Assembly (NCBI GenBank): GCA_009885795.1
Contig: VFKA01000008.1
Span: 62,001 to 126,000, forward strand
Length of the DNA: 64,000 nucleotides
Reading direction: 5' to 3'
From: Rhodospirillales bacterium
Lineage (GTDB): Bacteria; Pseudomonadota; Alphaproteobacteria; Dongiales; Dongiaceae
The position numbers were made by a program, and so were the translations under genes. A model generated the notes under the pieces. It had not been told where the DNA came from. It made no database searches and saw nothing but the letters and a program-made list of their open reading frames with translations. Positions 50,592 through 59,606 of this stretch are shown one piece after another. The stretch's first letter is position 1. Each line of letters opens with the position of its first letter.

Positions 50592-51926
50592 CTATTGCTC
50601 CCGGAACGCCTTGTGGAAGCCTCCGGTAATCGGGCTCAGCAAATAGTCCATCGCGGTGCGATTGCCGGTCTCGATCAACACCTCGACCGGCATGCCCGGA
50701 TAGAGGGTGACATCGGTGAGGCTGGCAAGCTGGTCGCGGTCGATCTCGACCCGCGCTTCGAAATAGGGGATTCCGGTCGCCTCGTCGACCAACAGGTCGG
50801 CCGACACCCGCACCAGTTTGCCGCCGACATAGGGCGTGGTGCGTTGTCGATAGGCGATGAGCCGCACCTGGGCGGACAGGCCGATATGCACGGAGTCGAT
50901 ATCGTCGGGGCGCAGTTTCGCCTCGACCACGAGGATGTCATCCGTCGGCACGATGTCGAGTATGGCGGCGCCGGGGTTGACCACGCCGCCAAGCGTGTGG
51001 TGGCGCAGGCCCACGACGATGCCGTCCAGCGGCGCCACGATCTCGATCCGCTGTAACACGTCCTGTTGCGCCGTCAATCGGTCCCGGACCTCGCCGAGCC
51101 GCGCCTGCACTTCACGCAGCTCCTTGCTGACTTCTTCCTTGAAGGTCTTGCGCAGGTTCAAGATCCGGATTCGCGCCTCTCCGATTCGCTGTTCCGCGCG
51201 CGCGATCTCGGAGCCGAACTGCGCCTGCTCGCCTTCGAGCGTCGCCGCCGCTCGCTGCAGCGCCAACAGCCGGGGTTTGCGTTCGTAGCCCTTGTCGAAG
51301 AGCTCCTTGACCGCCTTGTACTCTTCTTGGACCAGCGCCAGCTGACGGGACTTGGATTTGCGCTGCGCGCTCAGGCCCGCGATCTCGTTATTGATCTGGG
51401 CGATCTGCTGGTCCAGCACCTCGACCTGGCCATCCAGCGTGCCCCGCCGCAAAACAAACATCCCTTCCTGGCCAGCGATGATGTTGACGACTTCCGGATC
51501 GCCGGTGGCCTCGATCAATTCGTCCGCGAACGACAGGCCCTTGCGGTCGTCGCGTTCGGCGAGCAGGCGGGCCTCCATCGCGAGATCGGCGTAAAATTGT
51601 CCCTCCAGCACGCCGACCGCGGCTTGGGAACGAGTGGGATCGAGGCGCATCAGGATCTGCCCCGCTTCGACCTTGTCGCCGTCCTTGACCAGGATCTCCT
51701 TGACGATCCCGCCTTCCAAATGCTGCACGGTCTTGCGATTGGTATCGACCGAGATGACGCCCGGCGCGATCGCCGCGCTGTCCAGCTGCGCCAGCGACGC
51801 CCAGGCGCCAAACCCGCCGAAGAAAACGACGACGATCGCGATGCCGACGGTGATGGCTCGCTTCGGATCGCTGTTCAGCAACGCCGACGGTTCGCTGTCC
51901 ACCGGCGCCGGCAGAAGATTGCTCAT
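50592..51926 (-). CDS. Type I secretion periplasmic adaptor (HlyD/PrtE family)
   Basis: A 444-residue membrane-fusion protein: a single N-terminal membrane helix (about 24-46), a lipoyl half-domain (TVQHLEGGIVKEILVKDGD), a long coiled coil (about 130-300) and the C-terminal beta domain ending MDYLLSPITGGFHKAFREQ. It should link PrtD to an outer-membrane TolC-type channel, which is not in the window. The start overlaps the prtD-like stop by ATGA. Confidence 0.88.
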   Translation of the reverse strand: MSNLLPAPVDSEPSALLNSDPKRAITVGIAIVVVFFGGFGAWASLAQLDSAAIAPGVISVDTNRKTVQHLEGGIVKEILVKDGDKVEAGQILMRLDPTRSQAAVGVLEGQFYADLAMEARLLAERDDRKGLSFADELIEATGDPEVVNIIAGQEGMFVLRRGTLDGQVEVLDQQIAQINNEIAGLSAQRKSKSRQLALVQEEYKAVKELFDKGYERKPRLLALQRAAATLEGEQAQFGSEIARAEQRIGEARIRILNLRKTFKEEVSKELREVQARLGEVRDRLTAQQDVLQRIEIVAPLDGIVVGLRHHTLGGVVNPGAAILDIVPTDDILVVEAKLRPDDIDSVHIGLSAQVRLIAYRQRTTPYVGGKLVRVSADLLVDEATGIPYFEARVEIDRDQLASLTDVTLYPGMPVEVLIETGNRTAMDYLLSPITGGFHKAFREQ

Positions 51927-53695
51927 GATGCATCCTCGCTGGTCCCGCCGCCAACGGCGGAAACACGGCCGAGGCGGGGCGGGCGGGCTTCGGAGATTCG
52001 CGTCGGCGGGCGCGTCGTCTTGGCCATGACTTCCTCGCGGGTGCCGAACATCTCGATGACCCCGTTGCGCAACACCAGCATCTTGTCGCAGAGCTCGAGG
52101 ATACTTGGCCGGTGGGCGACGATGACGGTGGTAATACCGGCCGACTTTGCCGCGGCCAGGGCCGCGAGCAACGAGCGCTCGCCATCGCTGTCCAAATTGG
52201 AGTTGGGTTCGTCCAGGACCAGAAGCCGCGGCGGCCCGAGAAGCGCCCGCGCCAAGGCCACCAACTGCCGCTGCCCGGCGGCGAGGATCTCGCCGCCATC
52301 GCCAACTTCCGTCTCGTAGCCCTTGGGCAGGTGCAGGACCATCTCATGGACGCCGGCCATGGTGGCCGCGTTGACGATGGCCTGCGGCGCGGCGTCGCCG
52401 AGGCGCGCGATGTTATCTTTCACCGTACCCGAAAACAGTTCCACCGCCTGCGGCAGATAGCCGACATAGAGTCCGAAATCGGCCCGGTCCCAGGTAAAGA
52501 CGTCGGCGCCGTCCAATCGTACCTTGCCGGCCGTCGGCGCCCATGAGCCGACAATCAGCTTGGCGAGCGTGCTTTTTCCGGCCGCCGAGGGGCCGATCAG
52601 CCCGAGCATGTCTCCCGCTTCCAGTTCGAAGGACACGCCCTTGAGGGTGGCGGCATCCGCTCCCGGCGGGACATAGACGATGCGCTCCACCGAAAGCCGT
52701 CCGGAGGGCGCCGGCAGCGCCATGGCGACGGCGCGCCGGGGCGTGGCGCTCAATGTTTCGTTCAGCCGGCGGTAGGAGGTGCGCGTCGAAACCAGGTTGC
52801 GCCAGGTCGCGACCGCGGATTCGACCGGCGCCAGGGCCCGCGCCATGATCAGCGAAGAGGCGACCATGACGCCCGGCGTGATCTGCTGTTCGATCACGAG
52901 ATAGGCGCCGACGCCATAGATAGCGACCTGCAAAATCATGCGGAAAAATTTAACCAGCGACACGATGTACCCGGCCCGCTCGCTCGCCAGCGCCTGGGGT
53001 TCCAGAACCTTGGTGTTGTCGGCATCCCAACGGCGCATGACGCCGCCGATCATGCCCATGGCCTCGACGGCGTCGGCGTTGCGCACGCTCGCCTCGGCCC
53101 GCTTCAAGGCGACGACGGACGCCGCATTGGCTTCAGCCAGGGGCTTGCGCGTCGTGATCTCCGACAGGATGGCGAGTCCGAACAGGACCGCCGCCCCTAG
53201 AACCGCGATCCCGCCCAGTATGGGATGAAACAAAAACGTGATCAGAAGGAACAGCGGCGTCCACGGCACATCGAACAGCGCGAACACGCCGGGACCGGTC
53301 AGGAAGTTGCGAATCTGATTGAGATCGCGCAGCGTCTGAACCGACGGCCCGCGCCCGCCAAGCGCGCTGGTGATCGCCGCGCCAAGAGCCGGCGCGGAAA
53401 GTTCCCGGTCCATGGCGATGCTTACCCGCAGCAGAACCCGCGAGCGCACCATGTCGATCGCCGCCATGCACACCAAGGCGCCGCCGATGATGATGGTCAG
53501 CATGGTCAGCGTCTCGATGCTGCGGCTCGACAGCACCCGGTCGAAGACCTGCATCATGTAGAGCGGCCCGGCCAGCATCAGCACGTTGACCGCCAGGCTG
53601 AATCCGCCGACCGCGATGAAGGCCTGGCGGAAGTGGTACAGCACCTTCTTCAGCGGGCTGTCCTGGCGCTGCTCGTTTGTTTGTCTTGCCGCCAT
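51923..53695 (-). CDS. Type I secretion ABC transporter (PrtD family)
   Basis: A 590-residue ATP-binding exporter: about six helices in residues 20-310, then the ATPase with Walker A GPSAAGKST and Walker B LLVLDEPNSNLD. The signature is LAAGQRQLVALARA rather than the usual LSGGQRQR, a notable deviation that keeps the glycine and glutamine. It lacks an N-terminal C39-like domain, as PrtD exporters do. The RTX proteins encoded just upstream are its likely cargo. Confidence 0.88.
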   Translation of the reverse strand: MAARQTNEQRQDSPLKKVLYHFRQAFIAVGGFSLAVNVLMLAGPLYMMQVFDRVLSSRSIETLTMLTIIIGGALVCMAAIDMVRSRVLLRVSIAMDRELSAPALGAAITSALGGRGPSVQTLRDLNQIRNFLTGPGVFALFDVPWTPLFLLITFLFHPILGGIAVLGAAVLFGLAILSEITTRKPLAEANAASVVALKRAEASVRNADAVEAMGMIGGVMRRWDADNTKVLEPQALASERAGYIVSLVKFFRMILQVAIYGVGAYLVIEQQITPGVMVASSLIMARALAPVESAVATWRNLVSTRTSYRRLNETLSATPRRAVAMALPAPSGRLSVERIVYVPPGADAATLKGVSFELEAGDMLGLIGPSAAGKSTLAKLIVGSWAPTAGKVRLDGADVFTWDRADFGLYVGYLPQAVELFSGTVKDNIARLGDAAPQAIVNAATMAGVHEMVLHLPKGYETEVGDGGEILAAGQRQLVALARALLGPPRLLVLDEPNSNLDSDGERSLLAALAAAKSAGITTVIVAHRPSILELCDKMLVLRNGVIEMFGTREEVMAKTTRPPTRISEARPPRLGRVSAVGGGTSEDAS

Positions 53696-53883
53696 TGTTC
53701 GACCGTTCCGCCCGTCCTATCCACGAGATGGCTTCTATATCCTACGGCGCCGGTCGAGAACAACTGCCGAACCGGCCACGGCAGAGCCCCGCCGGAGCCT
53801 CCAGCGTACACCGCGCTATCCTAAGAACCTATTGATTTTACTTATTTAGTCGGCTTAGGCCGCGGCGCCAAGCTCGATCATTG

Positions 53884-54822
53884 TTACAGCGTGAAATCGG
53901 TGTCAACGAAGCTGGCCGCCGTCGTTCCAACGACCAGAATCTCGAAATCCGCGACCGAGTCGCCATTCACGTCCCCGGCTACAACACTGTCGAGGCCGTT
54001 CTGAAAGACCCGAAGCTGCCCGGCGACCCCGGTGAACACGCCGGTCGAGATGAAGGTGAAGGCCTGGTCGTTGTCCACGGTGGTATTGGCGTCGATGGTG
54101 GCGAGATCGATCTTATCGGCGACCGTCGCCCCTACGCCCTCGAAATCGCCGATCGTGTCCCGCCGTTTCTTGCCGACCCCGGAATCGGCAATGTCGTCGA
54201 ACTCGAAGATATCGTTGCCGGCTTCGCCGAAAAGCCTGTCCCTGTCCAGTCCGCCGTTCAGCGTATCGGCGCCGTCGCCGGCATTGATGGCATCCTTGCC
54301 TGCATTGGTATCGAAGGCATTGGCACTGTCATTGCCGATGAGGATGTCATTCCCGATACTGGTGATGACGCCCTCGATACTCACCAGTACGTCCTTGCCG
54401 ACGATACCCTTGGTCGTATTGGCGACCAGATCGACAAGAACGCTGCTGTTGCCGTCGAAAGACCAGAAATCGAAGCCGTCGCCGCCATCGATAGTGTCGG
54501 CGCCAAGTCCGCCGTCCAGAGTGTCGTCGCCGAAGCCACCCAGGAGGATGTCGGTCTTTTCGCCGCCACTCAGCGAGTCGGCGCCTAACCCACCATCCAG
54601 ACTGTCCTTGCCGCCGCCGCCCGACAACGTATCGGCGTCGTCGCCGCCGAAAAGGGTATCGTCGCCGCCTTCACCGAACAGCAGATCGTTGCCGGTCCCG
54701 CCGAACAACAGGTCGCGGTCGCTCTTGCCATTGACCGTGTCGGCGCCTCCCAGGGCATCGATGGTGTCGGCGCCGCCTGTGCCAAAGAGGGTGTCGGCGT
54801 CCGCGGATGGCGTTGAGGCCAT
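53884..54822 (-). CDS. RTX calcium-binding protein 1
   Basis: A 312-residue acidic protein made mostly of GGxGxDxL-type nonapeptide repeats (about residues 10-125 and 160-215) that fold into calcium-filled beta rolls. No catalytic domain is visible. The last 95 residues (DTIGDFEG through FVDTDFTL) match the C-terminal domain of RTX protein 2 and should hold the uncleaved secretion signal. There is no N-terminal signal peptide. The start [14 protein letters not shown] at 54822 is preferred over an in-frame ATG at 54852. Confidence 0.85.
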   Translation of the reverse strand: MASTPSADADTLFGTGGADTIDALGGADTVNGKSDRDLLFGGTGNDLLFGEGGDDTLFGGDDADTLSGGGGKDSLDGGLGADSLSGGEKTDILLGGFGDDTLDGGLGADTIDGGDGFDFWSFDGNSSVLVDLVANTTKGIVGKDVLVSIEGVITSIGNDILIGNDSANAFDTNAGKDAINAGDGADTLNGGLDRDRLFGEAGNDIFEFDDIADSGVGKKRRDTIGDFEGVGATVADKIDLATIDANTTVDNDQAFTFISTGVFTGVAGQLRVFQNGLDSVVAGDVNGDSVADFEILVVGTTAASFVDTDFTL

Positions 54823-54848
54823 GAGTCGATTTCCTTTCCGATTTGACC

Positions 54849-54886
54849 TCACCCTGAGGAGGCCCGAAGGGCCGTCTCGAAGGGGC
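54849..54886. repeat. Family A repeat between the two RTX genes
   Basis: CCTGAGGAGGCCCGAAGGGC-CGTCTCGAAGG, a single copy without its inverse, just before the start of RTX gene 1. Confidence 0.7.
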
Positions 54887-54962
54887 GGTCAAGCGAGGTC
54901 GTGGAATGTTAGAGCCAGACCACTAGCAGGCTACGGCCCTCCGATCAACCGCTTGCCATGCT

Positions 54963-56348
54963 CTATAGCACGAAATCGGCGATCGACACGCTTCCAGCGG
55001 CAATCCCTGTCAGTTCGATCTCGAAGTCCGCGGCCCCATCGCCATCCGTGTCCGCGGCGACGATGGCGGCGCCGGCATCGTCGAAGACGCGAAGCTGGCC
55101 CGCCACGGCCGTAAACGGGCCGGTGCCGATGAACGAAAACGCCTGATCCCCGGCGGCGATATCATTGGCGTCGACCGGTTTCAGGTCAAGGCGATCGCCG
55201 CCGCCACCGCCTGGAACCTCGAAATCGTCGACCACGTCGCGAAGCCCCGCCCCGACCCCGCTCTCGGCCGCGCTCGACCAGATGAACTGGTCCGACCCCT
55301 CGCCGCCTATCAGCGTATCCGCGCCGAGACCGCCCGAAAGCCGGTCCTTGTCGTCCTCGCCGAAAATCAGATCGTCGCCGTCGCCGCCGATCAGCGTGTC
55401 GCGGTCTGGCGTGGCGTCGAGCGAATCCGGATCGCCGTCGCCCCCGAACAAGGTATCGTCTCCGATACCGCCGGTGATCATGTCGTCGCCATCGAGATCG
55501 TCGCTGTATCCATCGCCGACGATGCTGTCGTCGCCGTCGCCGCCGTCGAGCAGGTCGTTGCCGTCTCCGCCAAGGAGCGTATCGTCGCCGGCCAGGCCCA
55601 GCACCGTATCCTTGCCCCCGCCGGCCGAAAACAGATTGGCGTCGCCATCGCCCGTCAGCCGGTCGTTGCCGCCGCCGGTAAAAGCGCCTTCGATATCGAT
55701 GAGCGTGTCCTTGCCTTCGCCGGTCTTGATCCTGCCGGTCGTCAGATCGAGCTGGACGGAAGCGGTATAGACGACGACATCGAGCCCGTCGCCGCCGTCC
55801 AGCAGGTCCTTGCCGGCGCCGCCTTCCAGCTTGTCATCCCCGAGACCGCCGACGAGCGTGTCCTTGTCGCCGATGGCGCCGCCGCGATCGCCGGCGAGGC
55901 TGTCGTCGCCCTCGCCGCCGACGAGGCTGTCGCGTCCGTCCCCGCCTTCCAGCGTATCGGCGCCCAGCCCGCCATCGAGGACATCGCGGTCGCCGCGCCC
56001 GGACAAAAAATTGTCTTCATCGTCGCCCAGCATGGTATCGCGCTGGAAGCTGCCGATGGCGTTTTCGATGCCGACCAGCGTGTCGCGATCGCCCTCCGAG
56101 CGGGCCGTGCCCAGGGCGAGGTCGAGCTCGACCGAGAAATCGAACACCGCGGTATCGTTGCCGCTGCCGCCGCTAAGGACGTCGCGGCCCTTGCCGCCCT
56201 TCAGCGTGTCGTTACCGGCGCCGCCGCGCAGATCGTCGTCGCCCGTCAGTCCGTCGAGCGCATCGTCGCCGTCGAGGCCGGAGATGGTATCGGTAAATAT
56301 GGTGCCGGGCAGAGTCTCGCCGGCGCTTGTTCCGCTGATGACAGCCAT
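54963..56348 (-). CDS. RTX calcium-binding protein 2
   Basis: A 461-residue RTX protein. It begins MAVISGTSAGETLPGT, and GGxGxDxL repeats fill about residues 20-350, broken by two longer non-repeat segments (VELDLALGTARSEGDRDTLV and VQLDLTTGRIKTGEGKDTLI) of similar design. The C-terminal block (DQAFSFIGTGPFTAVAGQLR, ending SIADFVL) is paralogous to that of RTX protein 1. It has no enzyme domain or signal peptide. It probably forms an extracellular calcium-binding layer or adhesin after export by the linked PrtD/HlyD pair. Confidence 0.85.
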   Translation of the reverse strand: MAVISGTSAGETLPGTIFTDTISGLDGDDALDGLTGDDDLRGGAGNDTLKGGKGRDVLSGGSGNDTAVFDFSVELDLALGTARSEGDRDTLVGIENAIGSFQRDTMLGDDEDNFLSGRGDRDVLDGGLGADTLEGGDGRDSLVGGEGDDSLAGDRGGAIGDKDTLVGGLGDDKLEGGAGKDLLDGGDGLDVVVYTASVQLDLTTGRIKTGEGKDTLIDIEGAFTGGGNDRLTGDGDANLFSAGGGKDTVLGLAGDDTLLGGDGNDLLDGGDGDDSIVGDGYSDDLDGDDMITGGIGDDTLFGGDGDPDSLDATPDRDTLIGGDGDDLIFGEDDKDRLSGGLGADTLIGGEGSDQFIWSSAAESGVGAGLRDVVDDFEVPGGGGGDRLDLKPVDANDIAAGDQAFSFIGTGPFTAVAGQLRVFDDAGAAIVAADTDGDGAADFEIELTGIAAGSVSIADFVL

Positions 56349-56431
56349 GGCGGCCCAACCCTCCCTGCTCAACCTGCGCGGATGACAAGACACGGGCCCG
56401 CCGATTATAGTCCCGTGGGATTCGATTTGCC

Positions 56432-56458
56432 CATGATTGACGGCAGGATCAAGTCATG
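56432..56458. promoter_or_regulatory. Imperfect palindrome between RTX gene 2 and the TIGR03032 gene
   Basis: CATGATTGA-CGGCAGGA-TCAAGTCATG has nine- and ten-base arms with one bulged base. It lies in the 187-bp region between divergent genes, where one operator could control both the RTX cargo and the TIGR03032 gene. Confidence 0.4.
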
Positions 56459-56535
56459 ACAAATCAATTAGCCGAGAGCCGTCGTTAACCATATTTCGCG
56501 GCGACAAGACCTAAAGGCCGGACAAAGGGACGAAG

Positions 56536-57726
56536 ATGGCGATGAGCGACGACGATCTGCCGACATCCGATACCGAAGCCGGCGCCGAGCAAGAAGCGGC
56601 GGCGGCGCCCGAACAGCGCGAGGGCCCGAAGAAGGCCGACGACCTCGATACCTCCTGCTCGCGCCAGTTCACCCGTTGGATGGCGGAGCAGCGCCTCAGC
56701 CTCGCGTTCACGACCTATCAGGCGGCCAAGCTCTTCCTGATCGGATTGCAACCGAACGGACGGATCGGACTGCACAAGCGGACGCTGAACCGCTGCATGG
56801 GCATGAAGATCCACGAGAACAGCCTGTGGGTCAGTTCGCTCTATCAGCTCTGGCGGTTCGAGAACATCCTCGCGCCCGGCAAGGTGCGCCAGGGGCACGA
56901 CCGCCTCTATGTCCCGAAGGTCGGTTACGTCACCGGCGACGTCGACATTCACGACATCGCCGTCGACCGGACCGGCCGGGTCATCTTCGTCAATACGCTC
57001 TATTGCTGCCTCGCGACCGTCAGCGAGACCCATAGCTTCGTGCCGCTGTGGAAGCCGCCCTTCATTAGCAAGCTCGCGGCGGAAGACCGCTGCCACCTGA
57101 ACGGCCTGGCCATGAAGGATGGCCGGCCCGCCTATGTCAGCACGATCTCGCAGGGCGACGTGGCCGACGGCTGGCGCGATCACCGGCGCGACGGCGGCAC
57201 CATTGTCGACGTGCAGAAGAACGAGGTCGTCGCCACCGGCCTTTCGATGCCGCACTCGCCGCGCTGGTACAAAGGCAAGCTGTGGGTGCACCAATCGGGA
57301 ACCGGCGAATTCGGTTACATCGACTTGAAGAGCGGCAAGTTCGAACCGGTCTGCTTTTGCCCCGGCTATTTGCGCGGCATGGATTTTCACGGCGACTTCG
57401 TGGCGGTCGGATTGTCGAAGCCGCGCAAGAACCGCGAGTTCAACGGCCTGGTGCTGCAAGACACGCTGGCCGCGAAGAAAGGCATTCCGCGCTGCGCTAT
57501 CTACATCATCGACCTGCGGACCGGCGATGCCGTCCACTGGATGCGCATGGAAGGCTCGGTGCAGGAATTGTACGACGTGCAGATCATCCCCAATGCACGC
57601 CGGCCGATGGCCATCGGCTTTCAGACCGACGAGATCCGCCGCGTCATCACCATGGGCCGGCGCCAGGGCCAGGGCCAAGGCCAGGGCCGGCCTGGCCAAG
57701 TAGAGCAAGCGGACCGCGTCGCCTAG
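56536..57726 (+). CDS. TIGR03032-family protein
   Basis: A 396-residue protein of the TIGR03032 family, whose function is not established. It has an acidic N-terminal 40 residues, then SCSRQFTRWMAEQRLSLAFTTYQ, KVGYVTGDVDIHDIAVDRTG, CHLNGLAMKDGRPAYVS, and SVQELYDVQIIPNARRPMAIGF. These regularly spaced segments suggest a beta-propeller. The C terminus ends in GQGQGQGRPGQ, a low-complexity tail. It is divergent from the RTX genes and close to a glycosyltransferase, so a role in the secreted layer is likely but unproven. Confidence 0.8.
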   Translation: MAMSDDDLPTSDTEAGAEQEAAAAPEQREGPKKADDLDTSCSRQFTRWMAEQRLSLAFTTYQAAKLFLIGLQPNGRIGLHKRTLNRCMGMKIHENSLWVSSLYQLWRFENILAPGKVRQGHDRLYVPKVGYVTGDVDIHDIAVDRTGRVIFVNTLYCCLATVSETHSFVPLWKPPFISKLAAEDRCHLNGLAMKDGRPAYVSTISQGDVADGWRDHRRDGGTIVDVQKNEVVATGLSMPHSPRWYKGKLWVHQSGTGEFGYIDLKSGKFEPVCFCPGYLRGMDFHGDFVAVGLSKPRKNREFNGLVLQDTLAAKKGIPRCAIYIIDLRTGDAVHWMRMEGSVQELYDVQIIPNARRPMAIGFQTDEIRRVITMGRRQGQGQGQGRPGQVEQADRVA

Positions 57727-57736
57727 TGGCTGCCGC

Positions 57737-57837
57737 CCTTCGAGACGCTCGCTTCGCTCGCTCCTCAGGGCGAGGATTTCTTTCTCGCAACAACTCCCTC
57801 ATCCTGAGGAGGCCCGTAGGGCCGTCTCGAAGGATGA
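57737..57837. repeat. Family A repeat, two inverted copies
   Basis: CCTTCGAGACGCTCGC...CTCCTCAGGGCGAGG and, inverted, CCTCATCCTGAGGAGG...CCGTCTCGAAGGATGAG, filling the gap between the TIGR03032 gene and the glycosyltransferase gene. Confidence 0.8.
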
Positions 57838-57890
57838 GTTTGTCCAGCGAGTCATCCGCTTCCGAAGTCGGGCATTAGATCCGAGCGGCG

Positions 57891-59606
57891 ATGGTATCCG
57901 ACGCAAAGAACATTCGCGCCGCCGCGAACGCCGCGATTTTTTATCACCCCGACGGGTTCGATACCTCGCGCCCCAAGCTCATGGGCCGCCACGCCGCGGG
58001 CGAGGCGTTCCTCAAGGCCTATGCGACCGATCCCGAGGTCGAGAAACTTCATTGCTACGCGCTCACCGACCGCCATTTCGAGGACTTCAAGCAGCGCGTG
58101 ACGCCGATCGCGGGCGGGCGCGAGCTTGCCTGGATTCCCTTCCAGTCCATTAGCGCGCTCGCCGAGCCCGGCTGCCTGTTCCTGCCCGGCCCCAATCTCT
58201 CCGACACCGCATGGCAGCGCCGCTTCGTCGATCCCCGCAACCACAGCCTCTGCGGCATCACGCACACGACCTGCACCCACCGGGTCATGGATTCGATCTC
58301 GGAATTCGCCTTCGCGCCGGTCGAATCCTGGGATGCGCTTATCTGCACCTCGAAATCGGTGCGCCGCACCGTCGACGTGCTGCTCGACGATTGGACCCGC
58401 TATCTGGCCGACCGCCTCGGCGCCGCGCGCAAGGTCGCGGCGCAGCTTCCCGTCATCCCGCTGGGCGTCGATTGCGGCGCCTTCCAGGTAAACGACGACC
58501 GGCGGGCCTGGCGCGCGGCGTTCAAGCGCAAGCACGCCATCGCCGACGGCGACATTGTCGTCCTCTTCTTCGGCCGGCTCAGCTATCACGCCAAGGCCAA
58601 TCCGATGCCCATGTTCATCGGCCTCGAAGCCGCCGCGCGCCAGACCGGACGGACCATCCACCTCGTCCTCGCCGGCTGGTTCGGCAACGAGGCGACGGAG
58701 CGGACGTTCCGCGAGGCGGCCGGCGCGACGGCGCCTTCGGTCAAGTTGATCTGCGTCGATGGGCGCCTGCCCGATGTCCGGCGCAGCGTCTGGCATGCGG
58801 CGGATATCTTCTCGTCCCTCTCCGACAATATTCAGGAAACCTTCGGCCTGACGCCGCTCGAAGCCATGGCGGCCGGCCTGCCCGTTGTCGTCAGCGATTG
58901 GGACGGCTACCGCGAATCCGTGCGCGACGGCGAAGACGGGTTCATGGTCCCGACGCGCATGCCGGCGCCGGGATCGGGGCAATCGCTGGCGCTGCGTCAT
59001 TTCCTGGAAGTCGACAATTACGACCGCTATGTCGCCAACGCCAGCCAATGCGTGGCCGTGGACGTGGGTGCGGTCACGGCCGCTTTCGTGCGCCTGATCG
59101 AGAACGAGGACTTGCGCCGGAGCATGGGCGAATCCGGCCGGCGCCGCGCCAAGGAGACCTTCGATTGGCCGCACATCGTCAAGGCCTATCGCGAGTTGTG
59201 GACGGAGCTGGCGGAGCGCCGGAAAAAGGACCGCGAGGTTGCCCCGCGCCGCCAGGGCACGCCGGCCCACCCGCTGCGCGCCGATCCGTTTCGCGTCTTT
59301 GCCGAGTACCCGACCGCGCCGATCGGCACGGCGGATATCGTCGAGATCGGCCCCAACGCCGGCGAGGGCCAGTTCGACCGTCTCAAGGAATTGGCGATCA
59401 ACAAGAACAATCGTGGGGTTCTGGCGGGCGACGCGGCTTGCCAAAACATTCTTCGACACCTGAGCGAGCGCGGCGCCGCGCCGGTATCGCGGATCGTCGA
59501 GGCCGCGCCCGCCGATCAGCGGCCGACCATGATGCGCACGATCGCCTGGCTGGCGAAGATGGGGCTGGTGCGTTTCACCGACGACGACGGCGGCGATCGG
59601 CTTTGA
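57891..59606 (+). CDS. Family 4 glycosyltransferase with C-terminal extension
   Basis: A 571-residue retaining glycosyltransferase. The GT-B C-terminal half shows [31 protein letters not shown] and the acid-x7-acid motif in [23 protein letters not shown]. Beyond the usual end (about residue 435) it has about 135 more residues with an [14 protein letters not shown] segment and a helical end, with no recognised domain. The sugar and acceptor are unknown. Its TGA overlaps the TTG start of malate synthase. Confidence 0.8.
   Translation: MVSDAKNIRAAANAAIFYHPDGFDTSRPKLMGRHAAGEAFLKAYATDPEVEKLHCYALTDRHFEDFKQRVTPIAGGRELAWIPFQSISALAEPGCLFLPGPNLSDTAWQRRFVDPRNHSLCGITHTTCTHRVMDSISEFAFAPVESWDALICTSKSVRRTVDVLLDDWTRYLADRLGAARKVAAQLPVIPLGVDCGAFQVNDDRRAWRAAFKRKHAIADGDIVVLFFGRLSYHAKANPMPMFIGLEAAARQTGRTIHLVLAGWFGNEATERTFREAAGATAPSVKLICVDGRLPDVRRSVWHAADIFSSLSDNIQETFGLTPLEAMAAGLPVVVSDWDGYRESVRDGEDGFMVPTRMPAPGSGQSLALRHFLEVDNYDRYVANASQCVAVDVGAVTAAFVRLIENEDLRRSMGESGRRRAKETFDWPHIVKAYRELWTELAERRKKDREVAPRRQGTPAHPLRADPFRVFAEYPTAPIGTADIVEIGPNAGEGQFDRLKELAINKNNRGVLAGDAACQNILRHLSERGAAPVSRIVEAAPADQRPTMMRTIAWLAKMGLVRFTDDDGGDRL

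Noticed and set aside
56437-56452. TTGA...TCAA near the TIGR03032 gene considered as a third FNR-type box.
   Set aside because: The half-sites are separated by eight bases instead of six, so it does not fit TTGAY-N4-RTCAA.
57661-57700. GGCCAG-type tandem repeat at the end of the TIGR03032 gene considered as a regulatory or phase-variable repeat.
   Set aside because: It is in frame and encodes a short Gly-Gln tail; the copy number is low and no phase-variation signature is evident.
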